Assembly (NCBI RefSeq): GCF_019635515.1
Contig: NZ_JAHBZI010000001.1
Span: 2,294,001 to 2,358,000, forward strand
Reading direction: 5' to 3'
Length of the DNA stretch: 64,000 nt
Origin: Sphingomonas sp.
Lineage (GTDB): Bacteria > Pseudomonadota > Alphaproteobacteria > Sphingomonadales > Sphingomonadaceae
Part shown: positions 17,019-25,472 of the stretch, piece by piece
Numbering within the stretch: the stretch's first letter is position 1
Layout of the letters: each line of letters opens with the position of its first letter
The notes under the pieces: generated by a model
Seen by the model: the letters and a program-made list of their open reading frames with translations, nothing else
Told to the model about the DNA's origin: nothing
The model's database searches: none
Translations under genes and position numbers: made by a program

Positions 17019-17551
17019 AAGCCAGGACGCTTGGCGCCGTGATAGCTGGCGGCCGGTCGAGCCGGTTCGGGTCCGACAAGGCGCTCGCGCTGATCGAGGG
17101 CCGCGCGATGATCGAGCATGTGGTGGCGGCGCTGCGACCGTGGGTCGACGAACTGGTGATTTGCGGGCGCGCGCATGGCGAGAATCGCTTTCTGCCGGAT
17201 TACCCGACAACAGGCCTCGGTCCGCTCGCCGGCTTCAACGCGGCACTGCATTATGCTGCGGCAAACGGTTTCGGGTCTGTGATCACCGTACCTTGCGATA
17301 CACCGTGCATCGGCCCTGAGATATTCGCGGCGTTGCGCGATCAGGCCGGGCCGGCGTGCCTGGCCGATTGCCCCGTTATCGGGGTCTGGCCGGTCGCGTT
17401 GGCCGGGCGTCTGCACGAATTCGCTCTGACCGATCCTCGCCGATCTGTGCGCGGGTGGGCGATGCTGGCGGGCGCGGCCGAACTGGCGATCGCCGCGCCG
17501 GTCAATGTGAATCGTGCCGCGGACCTTGCCCTGCTTGGCGATCCATCCTGA
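17015..17551 (+). CDS. mobA: Molybdenum cofactor guanylyltransferase
   Basis: 178-residue nucleotidyltransferase with the N-terminal GAVIAGGRSSRFGSDKAL GTP-binding loop, a PLAGFNAAL segment and the metal-binding VPCDTP motif. MobA attaches GMP to molybdopterin, making the MGD cofactor used by DMSO-reductase-family enzymes. Its ATG overlaps the fdhD stop, and an MGD-type oxidoreductase follows 87 nt later, so the three genes look like one cofactor-plus-enzyme cassette. Confidence 0.9.
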   Translation: MKARTLGAVIAGGRSSRFGSDKALALIEGRAMIEHVVAALRPWVDELVICGRAHGENRFLPDYPTTGLGPLAGFNAALHYAAANGFGSVITVPCDTPCIGPEIFAALRDQAGPACLADCPVIGVWPVALAGRLHEFALTDPRRSVRGWAMLAGAAELAIAAPVNVNRAADLALLGDPS

Positions 17552-17637
17552 TCCGTAGCAGCGCTGGCCTGCGTGGCCGCGGAGTTGTCGAAACGTCGCG
17601 TCGGTGCAACAATCGGTTCGTCGCTAGGAGTTGTCGC

Positions 17638-19905
17638 ATGCCGACCAAACCGCCCGAATATCGCCCCTATCCGCATCCCGCTGGCGGTTGGGGCGCGGCG
17701 GGTGCCACCGCGAAGGTCCTGCTGGAACAAAGCGTCGTCACCAAGGGCTCGCGGGCGCTGCTGTCGATGAATCAGCCCGGTGGCTTCAAATGCTCCAGCT
17801 GCGCCTTTCCCGACGCCGATTGCCGCAAGACGCTGGAGTTCTGCGAGAACGGCGCGAAGGCGCTGGCGCACGAGGCTACGAAGTTTCGCGTGACCCGCGA
17901 CTTCTTCGCGCAGCACACCGTCACATGGCTCAACGAGCAATCGGACTATTGGCTGGAAATGCAGGGCCGGCTGACCGAGCCGATGCGTTACGACGCGACG
18001 ACGGACAAATATGTGCCGGTCGACTGGGACGAGGCCTATGCGCTGATCGGCCAGCACCTGCGCGCGCTCGACAGTCCGCACCAGGCCGAATTCTACACCT
18101 CCGGCCGCACTCCGAACGAGGCGGCGTTCCTCTATTCGATCTTCGTGCGCGAATTCGGGACGAACAATTTCCCCGATTGTTCGAACATGTGCCACGAACC
18201 GACCAGCCGCGGGCTGCCGGCATCGATCGGTGTCGGCAAGGGCACGGTGGTGATGGCCGATTTCGAACACACCGAAGCCCTGTTCATCATCGGCCAGAAC
18301 ACCGGCACCAACTCGCCGCGGATGATGACCAATCTGGTCGAGGCGCGGAAGCGCGGGGTGCCGATCGTCGTCGTCAATCCGATGCCGGAACGCGCGCTGA
18401 TCAAGTTCACCGAGCCGCAGGATGTGGTGCAGATGGCGACGTTCGGCTCCACGCCGATCGCCAGCGAGTTCGTCCATATCAAGATCGGCGGCGACATCGC
18501 CCTGTTCAAGGGCATGATGAAGGTGATCTTCGAACGCGAGGCCGCGGGCGAAGCGGTTATCGATGGTGCGTTCGTCGACGCGCATACCGCCGGCCTCGAC
18601 GCGGTCCGTGAGGATGTTCTCAGCACGGAATGGTCCGAACTCGTGCGCGTGTCGGGGATTGCCGAGGACCAGATCCGGCGCTGCGCCGAGATCTACATCC
18701 GCTCGAACGCGACGATGATCTGCTACGGCATGGGGCTGACCCAGCATCAGCAGGCGTCGAAGCTGCTGCAGCAATTGTGCAACCTCCTCCTGCTCAAGGG
18801 CAATTTCGGCAAGCCCGGCGCCGGTATCGCACCGATCCGCGGCCATTCGAACGTGCAGGGCGATCGCACCGTCGGGATCGACGAGAAACCGAAACCCGAA
18901 TATCTCGATCGCGTCCGCGCGGTGTTCGGTTTCGATCCGCCGCGCGAGCACGGGCACCACACGGTCGAATCGGTCGCGGCGATGCTGGACGGCTCGGCCA
19001 AGGTGTTCATCGGCCTGGGCGGTAATTTCGTGCGCGCGGTGCCCGATACCGAGCGCGCCTATTCGGCGATGCGCAAGCTGGACCTGACCGTCGGCATCGC
19101 GACCAAGCTCAATCGCGGGCATCTGGTTCATGGCAAGGATGCGCTGATCCTGCCGGTCGTCGCCCGTTCCGAACGGATCGAGACCGCGCTCGGCGAGCAA
19201 TTTGTGACGATCGAGGATGCCATGTCCAACGTCACCGCGTCGCGCGGCGTGCTGGCGCCAGCAAGTCCGGACTGCCGCCCCGAGGTCGAGATCGTCTGCC
19301 GCATGGCGATGGCGACGCTGCCCGACAGCCGCGTCGATTGGGCGCGCTACATCGACGATTACGGTGCGATCCGCGACAGGATCGCCGCCGTCTACCCCGA
19401 TATCTACAGCGACTTCTCAGAGCGCATACAGAGCCCTCGCGGCTTCCACCTCGATGTCGCGCCGCGTCGGCTGGTCTGGCAGACGCCGAACGGCAAGGCC
19501 AACTTCATCGTCTTCGAAGGGCTCGACATCAACGCGCCAGTGGCGGACCCGGCGATGCTGCGGCTGGCGACGGTGCGATCGCACGATCAGTTCAACACGA
19601 CGATCTACAGCTATTCGGATCGCTATCGCGGGGTCTATAACGACCGCATGGTCCTGTTCATGAACGCCGAGGACCGGGCGGACCGCGGGATCGACGCGGG
19701 GGCGCAGATAACGCTGGAGACGATCAGCGACGACGGCGTGCCGCGCCGCGTGGCGGGGCTGACCGTGCTCGATTACGCGATGCCGCGCGGCGCGGTGGCG
19801 GGCTATTATCCCGAGCTCAATCCGCTGCTCCCGCTTGACTATTACGATCGTATCAGCGGGACGCCGGCGGCCAAATCTATCCCGGTCAGGGTGGTCGCCG
19901 CGTGA
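17638..19905 (+). CDS. FdhF/YdeP family molybdopterin oxidoreductase
   Basis: The start ATG 17638 has AGGAG 7 nt upstream; the frame is open further 5' but conserved sequence begins here. 755 residues: N-terminal cysteines C52, C55, C62 and C69 (KCSSCAFPD…EFCENGAK), the molybdopterin oxidoreductase core with NMCHEPTSRG at the usual metal-ligand position and a C-terminal dinucleotide-binding domain. This is the FdhF/YdeP-like branch, related to formate dehydrogenase alpha subunits but of uncertain substrate; E. coli YdeP is linked to acid resistance. No electron-transfer subunit is adjacent. FdhD and MobA immediately upstream fit its maturation. Confidence 0.85.
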   Translation: MPTKPPEYRPYPHPAGGWGAAGATAKVLLEQSVVTKGSRALLSMNQPGGFKCSSCAFPDADCRKTLEFCENGAKALAHEATKFRVTRDFFAQHTVTWLNEQSDYWLEMQGRLTEPMRYDATTDKYVPVDWDEAYALIGQHLRALDSPHQAEFYTSGRTPNEAAFLYSIFVREFGTNNFPDCSNMCHEPTSRGLPASIGVGKGTVVMADFEHTEALFIIGQNTGTNSPRMMTNLVEARKRGVPIVVVNPMPERALIKFTEPQDVVQMATFGSTPIASEFVHIKIGGDIALFKGMMKVIFEREAAGEAVIDGAFVDAHTAGLDAVREDVLSTEWSELVRVSGIAEDQIRRCAEIYIRSNATMICYGMGLTQHQQASKLLQQLCNLLLLKGNFGKPGAGIAPIRGHSNVQGDRTVGIDEKPKPEYLDRVRAVFGFDPPREHGHHTVESVAAMLDGSAKVFIGLGGNFVRAVPDTERAYSAMRKLDLTVGIATKLNRGHLVHGKDALILPVVARSERIETALGEQFVTIEDAMSNVTASRGVLAPASPDCRPEVEIVCRMAMATLPDSRVDWARYIDDYGAIRDRIAAVYPDIYSDFSERIQSPRGFHLDVAPRRLVWQTPNGKANFIVFEGLDINAPVADPAMLRLATVRSHDQFNTTIYSYSDRYRGVYNDRMVLFMNAEDRADRGIDAGAQITLETISDDGVPRRVAGLTVLDYAMPRGAVAGYYPELNPLLPLDYYDRISGTPAAKSIPVRVVAA

Positions 19906-19924
19906 TGCGCCTTGACGCCGTCGA

Positions 19925-20095
19925 ATGACGGAGCACACGCTGACCGCCCAGACATGGGGCCGCGTGCCGATCGATGCGCAGAGTATCGAGGCACCGCTGT
20001 CACAGGCGGCGATCTTCCTCGTCGTGACGGTGAAGGATGGCGATCCGGTTGTGGGGGAGCCAGGCCTCAGCCACTGCGAACGCGCGCGGCGGTAA
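19925..20095 (+). pseudogene. N-terminal fragment of a DyP-type peroxidase
   Basis: An open frame of 56 residues begins MTEHTLTAQTWGRV and continues AQSIEAPLSQAAIFLVVTV, which resembles the N-terminus of DyP-type haem peroxidases (normally around 300 residues). It ends abruptly at TAA 20093-20095, and the last residues overlap the 3' end of the convergent cbpM. The fragment is too short to fold as a peroxidase, so it is read as debris from a deletion. The family call is from recall. Confidence 0.5.
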
Positions 20096-20324
20096 GCGCG
20101 GCACGCAATCCATGCACCTGATCGGTCAGGTGCAGCACCAGATCGACCCCCTCCTCGTTGACGCCGAAGTCGCCCAGCAGATCGCGGATGAAACGCGCGC
20201 GGGCGGCATCGATATCGGACAGCGCATCGTCGTCGAGCAGGAGCCAGCCCCGCGCCACCCAGCGCTCGACCGCGGCGCGTTCCACGCCCGCTTCGACGAC
20301 AAACCGCTCGATGCTGATCCTCAT
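20067..20324 (-). CDS. cbpM: Chaperone modulator CbpM
   Basis: 85 residues from ATG 20324, which overlaps the cbpA stop by ATGA. The MerR-like helical pattern (IERFVVEAGVERAAVERWVARGW… then a long C-terminal helix) is that of CbpM, a small inhibitor that binds the J-domain of CbpA and restrains its co-chaperone and DNA-binding activity. Adjacency to cbpA is the standard arrangement. A longer upstream frame exists but lies inside cbpA. Confidence 0.85.
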   Translation of the reverse strand: MRISIERFVVEAGVERAAVERWVARGWLLLDDDALSDIDAARARFIRDLLGDFGVNEEGVDLVLHLTDQVHGLRAALTAARVRSG

Positions 20325-21214
20325 GCCGCCGCCTCCTCGCCGGTGTCCGCCCACCCCGCCACCAACGCCTCCAGCGCCGGGTCGAGCGGCTTGGGCAGCG
20401 TGATGCGTAGCCGCACATGTTCATCGCCTCGCTGTCCGCCGCCGCGCGGCATACCCTGTCCCTTCAGCCGCAGCTTCGTGCTGCCGTCCGCCCCCTTCGG
20501 CACCGTCATCGCTACCGATCCCGTAGGTGTCGGCACCGTGATCTTCCCGCCCAGAACGGCATCGCGCAGAGTGATCGGCACCTCGATCGCCAGATCGTCG
20601 CCATCGCGCTCGAATCGGGGATCGTCCTCGACAGTCAACTCGATCAGCGCCGCTCCGCGCGCGCCGCTGCCGCGTCCGGGCTCGCCCCTGCCCTTCAGGC
20701 GCAGGATCTGTCCATCAACCACGCCCGCCGGAATCTTGACGTCCAGCGTATCGCCAGTCGGCAGCGTAAGCCGCCGTTCCGTCCCGCGCACCGCGTCCGC
20801 CAGCGCGATCGACAGCGTATAGTGCAGGTCGCGCCCGGGCCGGTTCGCCCGCGCTTGCGCATTGCGGCGGAGCAGGTCGGCCAGAAAATCATCCTCTTCC
20901 GCATAGTCGGAAAAGCCCGCGTCGCTGGCGTAACGAGCGCTGTCGGCGCCGTTACCCGCATAGTCGCGGTAATATGCGTGCTGAGGCCGTTCGTTGCCGT
21001 CCACACCGATCTCGCCCGCATCGAAGCGCCGCCGCTTCTCCGCGTCGCGCAGCAGGTCATAGGCAGCGGCGACCTCCTTGAACCGATCCTCGGCATCCTT
21101 GTTGCCGGGATTGAGATCGGGATGCAGCGTCTTCGCCAGCTTGCGATAGGCGCGCTGCAATTCCTGATCGGTCGCGGTTCTTGCCACACCAAGCGTCGCA
21201 TAGGGATCGGTCAT
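20321..21214 (-). CDS. cbpA: Curved-DNA-binding J-domain co-chaperone CbpA
   Basis: 297 residues from ATG 21214. The N-terminal J-domain (residues 1-70) has the HPD motif in TLHPDLNPG. A linker and two C-terminal DnaJ beta domains follow, with the substrate-binding GDTLDVKIPAGV segment and PTGSVAMTVPKG near the end, without the zinc-finger of DnaJ. CbpA works with DnaK and can bind curved DNA in stationary phase. It is co-transcribed with cbpM; no dnaK is in the window. Confidence 0.9.
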   Translation of the reverse strand: MTDPYATLGVARTATDQELQRAYRKLAKTLHPDLNPGNKDAEDRFKEVAAAYDLLRDAEKRRRFDAGEIGVDGNERPQHAYYRDYAGNGADSARYASDAGFSDYAEEDDFLADLLRRNAQARANRPGRDLHYTLSIALADAVRGTERRLTLPTGDTLDVKIPAGVVDGQILRLKGRGEPGRGSGARGAALIELTVEDDPRFERDGDDLAIEVPITLRDAVLGGKITVPTPTGSVAMTVPKGADGSTKLRLKGQGMPRGGGQRGDEHVRLRITLPKPLDPALEALVAGWADTGEEAAA

Positions 21215-21353
21215 GTCGGCCACGCGCTCTTCCTGCTTTCCGACCATGATGAATGAGGCGGAGGCGTGCGGCAACACCGCAACCTTGCCTCCGCGCAACG
21301 CGACAGCAGCGTGGCGGCATAAGCGCCTGCATCGATCCTTCGCCGCCGCTCGG

Positions 21354-21607
21354 CGACCCATCATCGGCGGCGTCCCGCTCGTCGTCGGGCTGGTGTTGTC
21401 GTGGGCGGTACGCCGCATCCTCAAGCCAGCGCTGCGTCGCGGCGGCTGGGTCCAAGCGGCGACGCCAATGAAGGGCGGTTTCGATATCGGGAGGTCGAGG
21501 ACATCTCGCTGGGCGTCACCATAATCGTGACCGACGACAATCGGCGGGTGATCGTCGCCAACGGCACGATGGCGCAGCGGACGGTGGTGAAGCTGCCGCC
21601 GACCTAG
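21354..21607 (+). pseudogene. Remnants of an MscS-type mechanosensitive channel
   Basis: One frame contains a hydrophobic helix followed by basic residues (PIIGGVPLVVGLVLSWAVRR, from 21354). A different frame later contains EVEDISLGVTIIVTDDNRR and VIVANGTMAQ, ending at TAG 21605-21607, which resembles the beta domain of MscS channels. The parts lie in different frames with intervening sequence missing, so a frameshift or deletion has destroyed the gene. Family recognition is from the VEDISL…NRRVIV…NGTM pattern. Confidence 0.5.
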
Positions 21608-21608
21608 C

Positions 21609-23039
21609 TCAGAATAGCGCGCCGACGATCGTCAGCGAATTGTCGAGCAGGCGGCGAGCAGGCGAGCGCGCCGCGATGCCGCCCCGCTCGATCTCGATCG
21701 CGTCGGCCAGCCAGCGATCCTGATGCGCACCGACCTGCGCCGCCAGTTCGGCGGAGCGGAACAGGATGTTGTTCTCGAAATTGAGGTCGAGGCTGCGGCG
21801 GTCCATGTTCGACGAACCCACCAGCGCCAGTTCGCCGTCGATGACCAGCGTCTTGGCGTGGAGCAGGCCACCGCGATATTCGAAGATGCGCACGCCGGCC
21901 TTGGCCAGCACCGGATAATAAGCGCGGCTGATCGCGCCAACGATGCGGCTGTCATTGCGGCGCGGGAATATGATCGTGACCGCGACACCGCGTCGCGCAG
22001 CGGCGACGATAGCGGCCAGCAGCGGCGGATCGGGCGCGAAATAGGGCGTGGTGATCACAATGCGCTGGCGCGCGCTGGCGAGGCAGGCGGCGAAGATATC
22101 CGTCATCGCGCCGCGCGGCGACAGCGGTCCCGTTCCGACCGCTATGGCTGTCAGACCTCCATGCACCGGCGATACGCTGACGGTCGTCGCGGCGCGCAGG
22201 TCCTCGCCTGTCTCGGCCGTCCACAGCGCAGCGAAGATCAGGTCAGCCTGGTGCGCGACTGGCCCTTCGTAGCGGATCAATATGTCCACCCACGGCGCGA
22301 AGCGCCGCTTGGGCAGGAAGGCCGGATCTGCGCAGTTCTGGCTACCGCAATAGGTGATGCGCCCGTCGATCACCGTGATCTTGCGATGATTGCGCAGGTC
22401 CAGCCGATGGCCGGCCAGGAACGCCAGCCCGAACGGGACCGCCAGCGTCGCGCACAGATGCGCGCCGGCATCGCGCATCGCCGCCCAGTGCGCCGAGCGG
22501 ATGAAGGCGTGCGAGCCGATCGCGTCGGCGGCGATGCGGCAGGTGACGCCGCGCCGCGCTGCCCGACACACAGCGTCCGCCACCTTCGTGCCGTTGTGAT
22601 CGCCAAGCCAGATGTAGAACGAGATATGGACCGCGCGCGTCGCCCCCTCGATGTCGGCCACGATCATGTCGATCGCTGCGTCGGAATTATGTGCGACCGC
22701 CGCCTCATTGCCGCCAGCCGCAGACCATCCCGCGACGGCAGCGCAGGTCGAAAAGGGGTTTTCGAACGGCGCTATTGTGCCGTCCGCCAATCCGAATTTG
22801 GGAGCGAATGGCGCCAATTGCGTCGACGCCTGCGCCACTCGATTGCGAAACCGCTTCGACACCCAGGGCTCGCCGAACAGCACGTATAACGCTGTCCCTA
22901 TCCCGGGCAACGCAAGCAGCAGAAGTAGCCAGGCCGCGCGCGCCTGCGGTTCGCGTCCTTCCACGAGCATCGCCCGCAGGAGTACGATCAGGTGGATCGT
23001 GATGCCCGCAACGACAGCCCCGGTCTTCCATCCAATCAT
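21609..23039 (-). CDS. cls: Cardiolipin synthase-type phospholipase D
   Basis: 476 residues from ATG 23039. Two N-terminal transmembrane helices (residues 5-20 and 35-55) are followed by two PLD domains with HKD motifs NHRKITVID (H218) and LHAKTLVID (H394), each followed by the conserved GSQN/GSSN. This is the bacterial cardiolipin synthase pattern, joining two phosphatidylglycerols in the inner membrane. The longer upstream frame lacks family similarity. It stands alone within the accessory region. Confidence 0.88.
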   Translation of the reverse strand: MIGWKTGAVVAGITIHLIVLLRAMLVEGREPQARAAWLLLLLALPGIGTALYVLFGEPWVSKRFRNRVAQASTQLAPFAPKFGLADGTIAPFENPFSTCAAVAGWSAAGGNEAAVAHNSDAAIDMIVADIEGATRAVHISFYIWLGDHNGTKVADAVCRAARRGVTCRIAADAIGSHAFIRSAHWAAMRDAGAHLCATLAVPFGLAFLAGHRLDLRNHRKITVIDGRITYCGSQNCADPAFLPKRRFAPWVDILIRYEGPVAHQADLIFAALWTAETGEDLRAATTVSVSPVHGGLTAIAVGTGPLSPRGAMTDIFAACLASARQRIVITTPYFAPDPPLLAAIVAAARRGVAVTIIFPRRNDSRIVGAISRAYYPVLAKAGVRIFEYRGGLLHAKTLVIDGELALVGSSNMDRRSLDLNFENNILFRSAELAAQVGAHQDRWLADAIEIERGGIAARSPARRLLDNSLTIVGALF

Positions 23040-23294
23040 GCGCGATGCCCGAATGTGCCAATGGCAAAGGCGGCCCGTCGTCCCATCATCGCCATCTTGT
23101 CCAGTAACATCCGGCCAGTGCCGGTTCGGTGACATGCATAACGAGAAAAGCGGCGAGCGACAGCTTGCGAGGAACGATATCGAATGGCCGAAAGGCCGTA
23201 AATGGGGCGCTTTGCCGTCGTCCCGGTCTGCATAACGAGTGATGGCCCCTGCAACTAAATGGCCGCCGCCCCCGCAGTCCGTTACGAGTGCGTG

Positions 23295-24071
23295 ATGATG
23301 AGTCGCTACTTCTCCGTTTCGACCGTTCGTGTCGCTCTGGCCTTCTTGATTCTTTTCGCCCTGTATCAATCAGCGGAGGGTATCGGCGCTCGGCTACTGC
23401 ACAATGATGTCGTCCAGGATATCCTGATGATCTCAGCGGTTGTCGTGGCGTGGCCGGTCGGCAGATGGCTATTAAGGTATCGGGGCTACGCGGCTTACGC
23501 GCTCGAATGGCAGTCGCGGGTGCCCATCCTGCTAGGAGGTGGCCTGGTCCTTTCGCTGCTCGGAAAGACGGCCGCGATCGCGGTGGGATTGAAGATCGGC
23601 GCATACGTGCACACCACAGGCCCCGCGCCCGGTCTCACTATCGGCGGCGTCGGGCTGGCTCTGGTCGCCACGTTCATCGCATCCATTGCCGAGGACATCA
23701 TCACGCGTGGATTATGGTGGCGAGTGGCACCAGTTGCGGCAAAATCGGGCCGTTTCATCGCTGTGTCGGCGTTGATCTATTTGCTCAATCACGTGTTTCG
23801 ATTGGCCAAGGGTCCAAGCGAATGGTTCATGCTGATTTGTTTGGGAATTGCCTACGCGGCCGCGTTGGCCCGCACCGGATCGCTGTGGGCAGCAGTCGGA
23901 CTGCACTGGGGGTGGAATCTCGCCAATAGTTTGGTCGATGGATTGATCTCGATGGATGGAAACCCCGCGCTGACGCCATATTTATCAGGAGTCGCCAACC
24001 TCGCGATAGCAGCGACAGTGCTTGTCGTTACGCCGATCTGGCAGCCAGCAAACGGCGATAGCGAAACATAG
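23295..24071 (+). CDS. CPBP family intramembrane protease (CAAX-like)
   Basis: 258 residues with about eight hydrophobic segments. Motif 1 is AEDIITRG (E133, D134, R138), where the family normally has EExxxR; motif 2 is LNHVFR (N165, H166) and motif 3 is GLHWGWN (H204, N208). These form the metal site of CPBP/Abi proteases. The Asp for the second Glu is unusual. The start is ATG 23295 or 23298; the frame opens at 23259. Local AT content appears higher than in neighbouring core genes, compatible with transfer. Substrate unknown. Confidence 0.75.
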   Translation: MMSRYFSVSTVRVALAFLILFALYQSAEGIGARLLHNDVVQDILMISAVVVAWPVGRWLLRYRGYAAYALEWQSRVPILLGGGLVLSLLGKTAAIAVGLKIGAYVHTTGPAPGLTIGGVGLALVATFIASIAEDIITRGLWWRVAPVAAKSGRFIAVSALIYLLNHVFRLAKGPSEWFMLICLGIAYAAALARTGSLWAAVGLHWGWNLANSLVDGLISMDGNPALTPYLSGVANLAIAATVLVVTPIWQPANGDSET

Positions 24072-24471
24072 CGAGGATCGCTCTCGGTCGATCAGCAGCC
24101 TTCGCCGCGAGAGTGAACGAACGGCTGCTTTTCCGACCAGCACCGTGTCGCGCCGCCTCGAACCCGCCGAAGTCCCCATCTACACCGCTATCGAATTGCC
24201 GAAGGCGCTCGATACCGCCGATGCGCTGGGCGAGGCGGGACTGGCCGGTCGCAAAGCGGCGCCCACCAATATTGCGCTCTCTGACCTAAAGATCGCGTTT
24301 GCCACCACGATCCTTCGTTGCGAGGGGAGACCTGACCGAGAATCTCGGCATATCGGGCGCGCGCGCGGGTGACGGCGACCTTGATCCGGCGACCAAGAGT
24401 TAGCACGGACCGCTGGTAACCCTCAGGGAGAAGTTGCGCGACCCCATGATCGCCGCCCGTGTGGCACGGCA
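24072..24471. other. Degenerate stretch before the recombinase remnant
   Basis: About 400 bases with an open stretch near 24130-24290 on the plus strand (…EVPIYTAIELPKALDTADALG…) that I cannot assign, lacking a clear start. The rest carries stops in all frames. It probably represents decayed mobile DNA between the CPBP gene and the recombinase fragment. Confidence 0.35.
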
Positions 24472-24693
24472 GTCACGCCGGAGGCAGCCGGCCGGCTTGG
24501 CGAGATCATCCTCGATAAGCTGCGCTCCGACGATTCGGTCCCGCGACAGAGCTACGCCCGTCAGTTCATCGCCAAGTTCGTTATTGCGCCGACCGCGATC
24601 ACCATCACTGGTCCGATCAAGTCGCTGGAGATCGCCGCCAATGAGGGCCCCGATCAACAGGCACCCTTGGTGCCCTCCCTCGATCGGGAATGG
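24472..24693 (+). pseudogene. C-terminal remnant of a site-specific serine recombinase
   Basis: The frame reads …EIILDKLRSDDSVPRQSYARQ… and …APLVPSLDREW, which resembles the extreme C-terminus of large serine recombinases (typical pattern: LRS(E/D)DSxLRRxYVR…VPSFDREWR). The upstream catalytic and zinc-ribbon domains are missing. The DREW end coincides with the 3' CCA end of the opposite-strand tRNA-Leu, the usual place for an integrated element's recombinase to stop. It is decayed and not functional. Confidence 0.6.
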
Positions 24694-24775
24694 TGCCCCT
24701 GGCCGGACTCGAACCAGCACGCCTTGCGGCACTCGATTTTGAGTCGAGCGCGTCTACCAATTTCACCACAGGGGC
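24691..24775 (-). tRNA. tRNA-Leu (anticodon CAA)
   Basis: An 85-nt class II tRNA on the minus strand. Acceptor GCCCCTG at the 5' end (24775) pairs with CAGGGGC, anticodon loop CTCAAAA gives CAA (reads TTG), a long variable arm TGCCGCAAGGCG is present, and the T-loop is GGTTCGAGTCC. CCA is encoded at 24693-24691. The 5' end overlaps the last 13 bases of the PrsW-like gene. Confidence 0.97.
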
Positions 24776-25470
24776 AGCGGCGGTTTCGCTAGACCAAGGG
24801 CTCTTCCGCTGCAAGCGTCTCGGTGGTTGCGTCGCCGGATCGGGGGCACCGCGAGCGGCCGGCTCAGCGACCATTCGCAAAAAGCGAACGCTCCCGCGAC
24901 AACGGCGGCGAGCATCGCTCCCTGCATGCTGAACAGGATGGAGAGACTATCACTGCGGCTCACCATCCACATCACCGCGGCATTGTTGATCAGATGCAGC
25001 GTGCAGGCGGCGGCAAACATCTGCCAGCGATGCACGCGTCCATGCGCCGAATACACCACGCCGGTGGCCGTGTGCATCAGCACCGCGCCGGTCAAGGTGA
25101 TCATCAGGACCCAGAGCGTCGCGCTATCGCCAACGGTAAAAGCCATGAGCGCCTTGGAGGTGACCACCTCGACCGCGCCGAACAAAAATCCGATCGAGAC
25201 CGCCGCGCGTCCCGCCAGGCCCAGCCGGACGATCAGGGCCAGCTTCAAGGCTTCCTCGAACGGGACTGCCCAATAGACCGGCTGAATCACCAGCAAGGTC
25301 CGAAACACCCCTATCACGATGCCTGCGGGGATCATCAGCAGCGGCGCGGCGAGGAAGACCAATGTCGCCAGGAGCACGCGACGCCGTGGCACCCCGCAGC
25401 GCCGCATCCACAAATAGGCGAGCACGACCAACAGCACCCCGTAACAAGCGACAATCGATACCCTGACCAT
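24763..25470 (-). CDS. PrsW-like membrane protein
   Basis: 235 residues from ATG 25470, 2 nt after the comM stop, so the two are probably cotranscribed. There are about seven hydrophobic segments, with FEEALKLALIVRLG (paired glutamates) in mid-protein, HTATGVVYSAHG, and LHLINNAAVM near the C-terminus. This arrangement resembles the EExxK…H…HxxNN metal-site pattern of PrsW/CPBP membrane proteases. Stop codon TGA 24765-24763 falls inside tRNA-Leu. Function unknown; protease activity is inferred from motifs only. Confidence 0.6.
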   Translation of the reverse strand: MVRVSIVACYGVLLVVLAYLWMRRCGVPRRRVLLATLVFLAAPLLMIPAGIVIGVFRTLLVIQPVYWAVPFEEALKLALIVRLGLAGRAAVSIGFLFGAVEVVTSKALMAFTVGDSATLWVLMITLTGAVLMHTATGVVYSAHGRVHRWQMFAAACTLHLINNAAVMWMVSRSDSLSILFSMQGAMLAAVVAGAFAFCEWSLSRPLAVPPIRRRNHRDACSGRALGLAKPPLPLW

Positions 25471-25472
25471 GC

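Noticed and set aside
17341..19200. 619-codon frame antisense to the molybdopterin oxidoreductase
   Set aside because: It is the complement of an obvious conserved enzyme, with His/Asp/Arg-rich composition typical of shadow frames.
22651..23235. 194-codon plus-strand frame opposite cardiolipin synthase
   Set aside because: Mostly antisense to a clear PLD-family gene, with no motif and no convincing ribosome-binding site.
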